Source of the DNA: Enhydrobacter aerosaccus
GTDB taxonomy: Bacteria; Pseudomonadota; Alphaproteobacteria; Reyranellales; Reyranellaceae
Assembly (NCBI GenBank): GCA_903915535.1
Contig: CAIWTJ010000089.1
Coordinates: forward strand, 1-64,000
Length of the DNA: 64,000 nucleotides
Direction: 5' to 3'
Under the pieces are notes generated by a model. It was not told the DNA's origin, did not search any database, and saw only the letters and a list, made by a program, of their open reading frames with translations. Of this stretch, positions 56,747 through 64,000 are shown in pieces. The position numbers and the translations under genes are program-made. Positions within the stretch are counted from its first letter, which is position 1, and every line of letters begins with the position of its first letter.

Positions 56747-59700
56747 TCAACTGCAGCCGGTGGTGCCGCCGCAGGTCGTGCATTTGAGGCACGTCCCGTT
56801 GCGAACCATGGTGAAGTTGCCACACTCCGGACACGCATCCCCCTCGAAGCCTTTCAGCTTCGCGGTGAATGCCTCTCCGCGCGTGACTCCGACGACGGCC
56901 GCCTGGGCAAAGCCCGTAGCGACGGTTGGGCCGTCCGTCAGTCCAGTAGGCTCGGGGCTGGCAGCGATCGCCTCGGCGACCGCGGTGTTGCCAGCCATCC
57001 GGCCGTTCAAAACATAAAGATTGCTGCGCATGTAGCCGACGCTGGCGATGCGGCTCACGGCGTCGGCAGCTTCCTGCGCGACCTCCGTGCCGGTCACCGG
57101 CAGTCCATCGGCGACCAGGCCGCGCCCGACGCTGTCGGGGCGAAGATCGGATTGCTCGACATGCGCGAGATCGTTGCGCCCGAGATAGGAGATCGCGAGC
57201 TCGCGGAAGATGTAGTCGAGGATCGACGTCGACATCTTGATCGCGTCGTTGCCCTCGACCATGCCCGACGGCTCGAAGCGCGTGAAGGTATAGGCCTCGA
57301 CGAACTCCTCGATCGGCACGCCGTACTGCAGACCGATCGAAATCGCGATGGCGAAGTTGTTCATCAAGCTGCGGAAGGCCGCGCCTTCCTTGTGCATGTC
57401 GACAAAGATTTCGCCGACGCGTCCGTCTTCGTATTCGCCGGTGCGAAGGTAGACTTTATGCCCGCCAACAACGGCTTTTTGCGTGTATCCCTTGCGTCGC
57501 TGCGGCAAGCGCTCGCGGCCGGCGCGCACTTCGCGCTCGACGATCCGTTCCACGATGCGCTCGGCAATGATGGGCGCGCGGGCGGCGGGGTTCATATCGG
57601 CGAGGTCGTCATTGGCGGCGCGGTCTTCAGTCTCGTCGCCGATTGCCATCGCCGACAACGGCTGCGACAGCTTCGAGCCGTCGCGATAGAGAGCGTTGGC
57701 CTTGAGACCAAGTCTCCAGGACATCTCATAAGCCTTGCGGCAGTCTTCGACCGATGCGGCGTTTGGCATATTGATCGTTTTTGAGATCGCGCCTGAAATG
57801 AACGGTTGTGCTGCAGCCATCATGCGGATGTGACTCTCCGCAGACAAGCTGCGTGTGCCATCTCGTCCACAGGGATTCGCACAATCGAACACAGAAAGAT
57901 GTTCGCTCTTGAGAGCCGGTGCACCTTCGAGAGACATCGTCCCGCACGCGAAGATGTTCGCCGCTGCGATGTCGCTTCGGGAAAATCCGAGACGCGCAAG
58001 CACGTCGAGCTCGGGATCGGCGAGCGCCGTGTCGTCGAAGGCGAGCACGTTTCGGCAGAAGGCCTCGCCCAGGGTGTAGCGCGAGAAGGCAAAGCGGATG
58101 TCGAAGGCGGTTGGCAACGCCTTCTCGATGCGCTCGAGTGTCAACGCATCGAAGCCGCGCGCCGCCAGCGTTTCGTGATTGATCGCCGGAGCGCCGCGCA
58201 AGGTGCCGTGGCCCGTTGCATAAGCAATGATCTTCTCTGACGTGGCCGTGTCGTAGCCCAAGGTCTTCAGCGCCAGCGGTACCGTCTGGTTAATAATCTT
58301 GAAGTAGCCGCCGCCAGCCAGCTTCTTGAATTTTACAAGTGCGAAGTCGGGTTCGATGCCGGTGGTGTCGCAATCCATCACCAGTCCGATCGTGCCGGTG
58401 GGGGCAATGACCGAGACCTGGGCGTTGCGAAAGCCGTGTTGCTGGCCAAGCGACAGGGCGCGGTCCCAGGCCTGTCGCGCCGCAGCAATCAACGTGCTGT
58501 CAGGGCAGTTGGCGGCATCGAGGGCCACCGGATGGATGGCGAGACCCTCATAGTCGGCGCCGGAGCCGTAGGCGCCCCGGAGATGATTGCGGATCACTCG
58601 CAGCATGCCGTCACGATTGTCGGCGTAACCGGGGAAGGGGCCCATGAGACCGGCCATCTCGGCCGACGTCGCATAGGCAGTGCCCGTCATGACGGCGGCA
58701 ACAGCGCCGGCGATCGCCCGGCCGGCAGCACTGTCGTAGCCCAGGCCCGACGCCATCAGTAGCGCGCCGAGATTGGCATAGCCCAGGCCCAGGGTGCGGT
58801 AGCGGTAGGACAGTTCGGCGATGGTGCGCGAGGGATATTGCGCCATCATGACCGAGATCTCGAGCACGACGGTCCACAAACGGGTCGCATGCTCGAGAGC
58901 CGCGACGTTGATATGGCCATCTTCCTGGCGGAAGCGCATCAGGTTCAGCGACGCCAGATTGCACGCCGTGTCGTCCAGGAACATGTATTCCGAGCACGGG
59001 TTCGACGCGTTGATGCGGCCGGACGTGGGGCAGGTGTGCCAGTCGTTGATCGTGGTGTCGAACTGCACGCCCGGATCGGCCGAATGCCATGCAGCCTCGG
59101 CGACGCGATCCCAGAGTTGGGCAGCGTTCAAGGTCTTGGAGACGTTACCGGTCGTGCGTTCGGTCAGTGCCCAGTCGCGGTCGGCCTCGACCGCGCGCAT
59201 GAAGGCGTCGGTGACCCGCACCGAGTTGTTGGCGTTCTGGCCCGCGACCGTCGCATAGGCTTCCGACTGCCAATCGACATCGAAGGCGGGAAATTCGATG
59301 TGGCGATAGCCCTGGCGCGCGAACTGGACGACGCGCTGGATGTAATTCTCGGGCAGCTCGGCCCGGCGGGCTGCCACGATCTCTCGGCGCAGCCGGGGAT
59401 TTTCTTTCGGGTCGAAGCCATCGGCGCAGGCGGCCATGATGGCGTTGAGGTGCCGGTTGGCCAGGCGCGAGCCGGTGACGAGGGCCGCCACCTTCTGCTC
59501 TTCCATCATCTTCCAGGAGATGAACTCCTCGATATCCGGATGGTCGATGTCGACCGTGACCATCTTAGCCGCGCGGCGCGTCGTGCCCCCCGACTTGATG
59601 GCGCCCGCAGCGCGATCGCCGATCTTGAGGAAGGACATCAGACCCGACGACTTGCCGCCGCCCGACAGCTTCTCGTTCGCGCCGCGCACGGCCGAGAAAT

Positions 59701-60400
59701 TGGAGCCCGTACCCGAGCCGTACTTGAAGAGGCGCGCCTCGCGGACCCAGAGATCCATGATGCCGCCTTCGCCGACCAGATCGTCCGAGACGCTCTGGAT
59801 GAAGCAGGCGTGCGGCTGTGGCCGCTCATAGGAAGAAGCGGACGGGTGAGAGGCGCCGTCGCGATGGTCGACGTACCAGTGACCCTGTCCGGCACCATCG
59901 ATGCCGTAGGCCCAGTGCAGGCCGGTATTGAACCATTGCGGCGAGTTCGGCGCGCACATCTGAGCCGCCAGCATAAAGCAATGTTCGGCATAGAACGTCC
60001 GGGCGTCGTCTTCGCTGTCGAAGTAGCCGCCCTTCCAGCCCCAATAGGTCCACGCTCCGGCCATGCGATGGAAAACCTGCCGGGCGCTGGTCTCGCCGCC
60101 GAAGCGCTTGTCTTCCGGCAAGTCAGCCAAGGCCGCTTCATCCGGCACCGAGCGCCACAGCCACTCCGGCATATCGGCCTCGGCGACCTTGATCAGGCGT
60201 CGAGGGACGCCGGCGCGGCGGAAATACTTCTGGGCGAGCACGTCGGCCGCCACCTGGCTCCAGTCGGCCGGCACGTCGATACCGGTCTGGCGGAAGACTA
60301 TCGTTCCGTCGGGATTGCGGATTTCGGAATCGGCAGCACGGAACGCGACCCGGTCGAAGGGCGATTCTCCTGCTTGCGTAAACCGACGCTCGAAGCGCAT
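56747..60400 (-). CDS. nrdJ: Adenosylcobalamin-dependent ribonucleoside-diphosphate reductase (class II)
   Basis: 1217 residues from [18 protein letters not shown]; the frame is open 24 codons further upstream, over the promoter. Class II features: active-site [19 protein letters not shown] (Cys/Glu), [32 protein letters not shown] and a C-terminal zinc-ribbon-like [18 protein letters not shown] ending CGGTTGCS, which supplies redox cysteines. Makes deoxyribonucleotides without oxygen using vitamin B12, so this cell must make or import cobalamin. No class I genes lie in the window. The upstream region has a promoter with NrdR-like boxes but no cobalamin riboswitch. Confidence 0.96.
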   Translation of the reverse strand: MRFERRFTQAGESPFDRVAFRAADSEIRNPDGTIVFRQTGIDVPADWSQVAADVLAQKYFRRAGVPRRLIKVAEADMPEWLWRSVPDEAALADLPEDKRFGGETSARQVFHRMAGAWTYWGWKGGYFDSEDDARTFYAEHCFMLAAQMCAPNSPQWFNTGLHWAYGIDGAGQGHWYVDHRDGASHPSASSYERPQPHACFIQSVSDDLVGEGGIMDLWVREARLFKYGSGTGSNFSAVRGANEKLSGGGKSSGLMSFLKIGDRAAGAIKSGGTTRRAAKMVTVDIDHPDIEEFISWKMMEEQKVAALVTGSRLANRHLNAIMAACADGFDPKENPRLRREIVAARRAELPENYIQRVVQFARQGYRHIEFPAFDVDWQSEAYATVAGQNANNSVRVTDAFMRAVEADRDWALTERTTGNVSKTLNAAQLWDRVAEAAWHSADPGVQFDTTINDWHTCPTSGRINASNPCSEYMFLDDTACNLASLNLMRFRQEDGHINVAALEHATRLWTVVLEISVMMAQYPSRTIAELSYRYRTLGLGYANLGALLMASGLGYDSAAGRAIAGAVAAVMTGTAYATSAEMAGLMGPFPGYADNRDGMLRVIRNHLRGAYGSGADYEGLAIHPVALDAANCPDSTLIAAARQAWDRALSLGQQHGFRNAQVSVIAPTGTIGLVMDCDTTGIEPDFALVKFKKLAGGGYFKIINQTVPLALKTLGYDTATSEKIIAYATGHGTLRGAPAINHETLAARGFDALTLERIEKALPTAFDIRFAFSRYTLGEAFCRNVLAFDDTALADPELDVLARLGFSRSDIAAANIFACGTMSLEGAPALKSEHLSVFDCANPCGRDGTRSLSAESHIRMMAAAQPFISGAISKTINMPNAASVEDCRKAYEMSWRLGLKANALYRDGSKLSQPLSAMAIGDETEDRAANDDLADMNPAARAPIIAERIVERIVEREVRAGRERLPQRRKGYTQKAVVGGHKVYLRTGEYEDGRVGEIFVDMHKEGAAFRSLMNNFAIAISIGLQYGVPIEEFVEAYTFTRFEPSGMVEGNDAIKMSTSILDYIFRELAISYLGRNDLAHVEQSDLRPDSVGRGLVADGLPVTGTEVAQEAADAVSRIASVGYMRSNLYVLNGRMAGNTAVAEAIAASPEPTGLTDGPTVATGFAQAAVVGVTRGEAFTAKLKGFEGDACPECGNFTMVRNGTCLKCTTCGGTTGCS

Positions 60401-60492
60401 TAACTTGATCCCCTGCGCCCATCTCCCGTCATTTCTTCCCGTCGCGGGATGTGCTCGTCGTATTTCGAGCACGCAGATATGGGCACCAAAAG

Positions 60493-60537
60493 ATAATAAA
60501 TTACAAAATCTTGTGTGCGCAACTACATTTTGTAGAG
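60493..60537 (-). promoter_or_regulatory. nrdJ promoter with two NrdR-box-like dyads
   Basis: Minus strand: -35 TTGCGC (60517-60522), 18-bp spacer, -10 TATTAT (60493-60498). A dyad with ACAA-aatc-TTGT (60503-60514) sits in the spacer, extended as ACACAAGATTTTGT on the minus strand, close to the NrdR box consensus. A second dyad CTACA-ttt-TGTAG (60523-60535) abuts the -35. Their centres are about 20.5 bp apart, two helical turns, as tandem NrdR boxes are. The rest of the 303-bp gap to NDUFA12 shows nothing I can name. Confidence 0.5.
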
Positions 60538-60703
60538 CAGCATGTTGATGGTACTAGATGATGCAAAGGGGCAACACCGTCTTTTCAAGCGCGAATCGCA
60601 TGACGACGAACGATGGGAAGTGCTGTGATCAGCGCGTCGCGTTGCCAGTTACGGAGCGCACGCGTACAAGCGGCCCGACACATTTTGAGCGAGTGGTTGG
60701 TTC

Positions 60704-61057
60704 ATGATTCTCGGCACGTGGCTCTTCACCAAGATGCGCGGCGAACTCGTCGGCACCGACGCCGAAGGCAATCGCTACTTCCAGGACAAACGCATTATCG
60801 CTGGCCGCCGGCGCAAGCGTTGGGTCATGTACAACGGCGAAGCCGAAGCCTCGCGGGTGCCGCCGGACTGGCACGGCTGGCTCCATCACACGAACGACAC
60901 TGTCCCGCCGCAGGGTGGCCAGCCACGCAAGGCTTGGCAGAAGGATCATATGCGTAATCTGAGCGGAACCGATCTGGCCTATCGGCCTCCGGGCTCGACG
61001 CTCGTCAACGGCGGCGACAAGCCGAAGCCGGCGTATGAGGCGTGGCGTCCGAGCTGA
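60704..61057 (+). CDS. NDUFA12-family NADH:ubiquinone oxidoreductase subunit
   Basis: 117 residues. TWLFTKMRGELVGTDAEGNR, YFQDKR and RKRWVMYNGEAEASRVPPDW followed by HGWLHHTNDTVPP are the NDUFA12/B17.2 signature, a complex I supernumerary subunit shared by mitochondria and alphaproteobacteria. The C-terminal half is basic and Pro-rich. Stands apart from the nuo operon, next to mlaD, a common alphaproteobacterial location. Confidence 0.92.
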   Translation: MILGTWLFTKMRGELVGTDAEGNRYFQDKRIIAGRRRKRWVMYNGEAEASRVPPDWHGWLHHTNDTVPPQGGQPRKAWQKDHMRNLSGTDLAYRPPGSTLVNGGDKPKPAYEAWRPS

Positions 61058-61072
61058 AACGAATAGGAGATA

Positions 61073-61525
61073 ATGGGCGTGGGTCGCAATGTCGTTGAGA
61101 CGATCGTGGGCGGATTGGTCCTCGTGGTCGCTGCCCTCTTTGTATTCTATGCCTTTGGCAAATCGGATCGCGCCGGCCCCGACGGATATGAAGTGATCGC
61201 TCGGTTCGGCCGTATCGACGGATTGAAGCGCGGTTCCGATGTGACGTTGAGCGGCGTGAAGGTCGGTACCGTCACGGGTTTCGACCTCGACGGCAAAACC
61301 TATCAGGCCGTGGTCCACCTTTCGCTGACATCGAAAGTCCAGCTGCCGACCGATACCAACGCCAAGATCGTAAGCGAATCGCTGCTGGGCGGCATGGGCA
61401 TCGTGCTCGAGCCGGGCGCCGACAAGAAGATGATCGCTGCGGGCGGCGAGATCGCCAACACCCAGGATTCCATCCCGCTCACTGAATTGATCGCCAAATT
61501 CGTGTTCGGGGGAACGAAGCAATGA
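61073..61525 (+). CDS. mlaD: Phospholipid-binding MCE-domain protein MlaD
   Basis: 150 residues with AGGAG five bases before the ATG. One transmembrane helix (about 8-28) anchors a single MCE domain: GYEVIARFGRIDGLKRGSDV, TLSGVKVGTVTGFDLDGKTY, and TNAKIVSESLLGGMGIVLEPG. MlaD forms the hexameric lipid-binding ring of the Mla pathway; its permease and ATPase partners MlaE/MlaF lie 27 kb away. The last four bases overlap the next small ORF. Confidence 0.93.
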   Translation: MGVGRNVVETIVGGLVLVVAALFVFYAFGKSDRAGPDGYEVIARFGRIDGLKRGSDVTLSGVKVGTVTGFDLDGKTYQAVVHLSLTSKVQLPTDTNAKIVSESLLGGMGIVLEPGADKKMIAAGGEIANTQDSIPLTELIAKFVFGGTKQ

Positions 61526-61752
61526 ACTCCCGCCAGCCCAAGGAGGCGCCGGTGTGGCGGCAGCCCGACGGCAAGCCGGTGTCCTGCCTCGAAAAGATCA
61601 AAGTCCTGAACGAAAACATCCAGGAAATCGAAACCCTCTGCGCCGATGCGCTGGAGGACGGAGTCCTGATGGGATGCAATGCCGACCAGATCAAGGAAGC
61701 CCTGCACGCGCTGATCGACGGGCTTGCGGCACCTCACGCCAAGAAGGGCTGA
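61522..61752 (+). CDS. Small conserved-looking hypothetical protein
   Basis: 76 residues, starting in an ATGA overlap with the mlaD stop. Sequence begins PKEAPVWRQPDGKPVSCLEK, then a helical KVLNENIQEIETLCADALED, and MGCNADQIKEALHALIDGL; three Cys. No signal peptide or membrane segment. Tight coupling to mlaD and to the DUF2155 gene two bases later argues that it is real. Function not recognised. Confidence 0.7.
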   Translation: MNSRQPKEAPVWRQPDGKPVSCLEKIKVLNENIQEIETLCADALEDGVLMGCNADQIKEALHALIDGLAAPHAKKG

Positions 61753-61754
61753 GA

Positions 61755-62210
61755 ATGCGCACCGTGGCGGCTGTTGCCGCTCTCGTGTTCGTCGCCGTAG
61801 CAGCGGCGGCACAAACGCCGCCTCCCGCCAATCAGGCCGCGCCCTCCGGCAATCCTTCGTTGCGTGCGCTTCCCGACGGGCCGGGCCAGCCGATGGCCGA
61901 ACTGCAGGGTCTCGACAAGGTGACAGCGCGGACCCAGCGCTTCTCCGCGCCGGTCGGCAAGTCGACGTCGTTCGGCACACTCGCGATCACGGTCGGCGAT
62001 TGCCTGGTCAACACGCCCGACGCGCCGGCGGATTCCGTGGCCTATCTCACGATCATCGACCACAAGCCCGGCCAGGCCGAGCAGAAGCTGTTCGCGGGTT
62101 GGATGTTTGCTTCCACGCCCTCGATCTCCGCGCTCGACGACGGCGTCTACGACGTGCGCGTGTTGTCCTGCACCAGGACGCAGGGATCGACGGCACCTAG
62201 CTCGCGCTGA
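61755..62210 (+). CDS. DUF2155 family periplasmic protein
   Basis: 151 residues from the ATG at 61755, two bases after the preceding stop; an upstream open frame lies over the small ORF and is not used. Signal peptide residues 1-20 (ending AAAAQ). The DUF2155 core is [33 protein letters not shown], and the C-terminal [20 protein letters not shown] with YDVRVLSC; two Cys could pair. Alphaproteobacterial family of unknown role, regularly found beside aat/accC. Its 3' end overlaps the convergent aat gene by 64 bp. Confidence 0.9.
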   Translation: MRTVAAVAALVFVAVAAAAQTPPPANQAAPSGNPSLRALPDGPGQPMAELQGLDKVTARTQRFSAPVGKSTSFGTLAITVGDCLVNTPDAPADSVAYLTIIDHKPGQAEQKLFAGWMFASTPSISALDDGVYDVRVLSCTRTQGSTAPSSR

Positions 62211-62797
62211 AAACTGGCGCTGGCCTCGACGGCTTCGCCGAGTAGGCCCTTGAACGTCTCGCGCGCGATCTCGATCGCGCCAAAGCTCCGCAGATGCTCG
62301 GTCATGAACTGGCAGTCGAGCAGTCGGAACCCTCCCTTGATCAGCCGCGCCACGAGATGGACCAGCGCCACCTTAGAGGCGTCGCGCACGCGGCTGAACA
62401 TGCTTTCGCCAAAGAACGCTGCGCCGACCGACACACCATAAAGTCCGCCGACGAGTACTCCGTTGGCCCGGCATTCGATGCTGTGGGCGTGGCCGCGGCG
62501 GTGAAGCTCGCCGTACAGCGCCAGGATCGGGTCGTTGATCCAGCTCTCGGGATGGCCGGGGCGCGGTTCGGCGCAGGCGCGCATGACATCGAGGAACGCC
62601 GTGTCGGCGCTGACCTCGAAATGACCGCTGCGCACGGTGCGGGCAAGGCGCTTGGACAGGTGGAAGGCATCGAGCGGCAGCACGGCGCGCAGCCGGGGAT
62701 CGAGCCAGTAGAGCTTGGGATCGTCGCGGCGCTCGCCCATGGGGAACACGCCGATGCGGTACGCTTGCAGCAGGAGGTCGGGCGTGATCTCCAGCAT
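62147..62797 (-). CDS. aat: Leucyl/phenylalanyl-tRNA-protein transferase
   Basis: 216 residues. [80 protein letters not shown] and [20 protein letters not shown] are the invariant Aat blocks. Adds Leu or Phe to N-terminal Lys/Arg, making N-degrons that ClpS-ClpA (encoded at 52-55 kb) would deliver for destruction. The final 20 residues read through the end of the DUF2155 gene. Starts seven bases after the accC stop. Confidence 0.95.
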   Translation of the reverse strand: MLEITPDLLLQAYRIGVFPMGERRDDPKLYWLDPRLRAVLPLDAFHLSKRLARTVRSGHFEVSADTAFLDVMRACAEPRPGHPESWINDPILALYGELHRRGHAHSIECRANGVLVGGLYGVSVGAAFFGESMFSRVRDASKVALVHLVARLIKGGFRLLDCQFMTEHLRSFGAIEIARETFKGLLGEAVEASASFQRELGAVDPCVLVQDNTRTS

Positions 62798-62804
62798 CGA
62801 TCCG

Positions 62805-64000
<1,196 letters not shown>

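Noticed and set aside
60401-60560. Cobalamin riboswitch before nrdJ
   Set aside because: Common for B12-dependent enzymes, but the leader is only about 86 nt and no B12-box-like sequence is seen.

Overview
The window reads as the chromosome of a high-GC alphaproteobacterium. Evidence for the class is the presence of DUF2794, DUF2155, an NDUFA12-type complex I subunit, and typical alphaproteobacterial gene orders (ppx-rlmE; YfgM-like-bamB-der; mlaD...DUF2155-aat-accC). The adenosylcobalamin ribonucleotide reductase, the orphan Bug-type solute receptors and the monomeric isocitrate dehydrogenase fit a Rhodospirillales/Reyranella-like organism, but that placement is inference. Almost everything is housekeeping; I find no CRISPR array, prophage, defence island, secondary-metabolite cluster, tRNA or rRNA.

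Region 1 (1-12 kb): the left edge is the 3' remnant of an IS21-type element, then a gap with a candidate small RNA, then ppx-rlmE-DUF1993, guaB behind a possible attenuator, two tandem SGNH hydrolases on the minus strand, an RsmB-like rRNA methyltransferase with a GNAT gene, a hairpin-rich gap, guaA, and a REP-like gap. Region 2 (10.8-24 kb) is accessory: a secreted protein, a DHFR-like reductase behind a palindromic operator, a secreted lipase-like hydrolase, an ABC-F ATPase, a Bug receptor, a GH30 glycosidase, monomeric Icd, two GFA-type zinc proteins, a CtBP-like dehydrogenase, an SRPBCC protein, a small exported protein gene broken by one in-frame TGA, and small ORFs.

Region 3 (24-40 kb): YfgM-like-bamB-der on the plus strand, a second Bug receptor, then a long minus-strand block read right to left: rpsF-rpsR-rplI, cfa-like, dnaB-alr-mlaE-mlaF-radA-cvpA-purF-SDR, with junctions of at most about 60 bp from dnaB onward. 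Region 4 (40-50 kb): fabD-fabG-acpP-fabF-mltG-DnaJ-like (fatty acid synthesis and cell wall), then galU-ugd-phosphomannomutase-GGCT-like (UDP-glucose/UDP-glucuronate and sugar phosphates for envelope polysaccharide).

Region 5 (50-64 kb): a SPOR-containing D-Ala-D-Ala carboxypeptidase, an unknown secreted protein, clpS-clpA with a tiny membrane protein gene overlapping the clpA stop, a FemAB-like protein, an 18-codon Lys/Ala-rich micro-ORF with its own terminator, nrdJ behind NrdR-like boxes, then NDUFA12-mlaD-small ORF-DUF2155 facing aat-accC (accC runs off the right edge). No clear new multi-gene system is visible. The most unusual items are small: the micro-ORF, the TGA-interrupted gene, the leader structures before guaB and rpsF, and several operator-like dyads.
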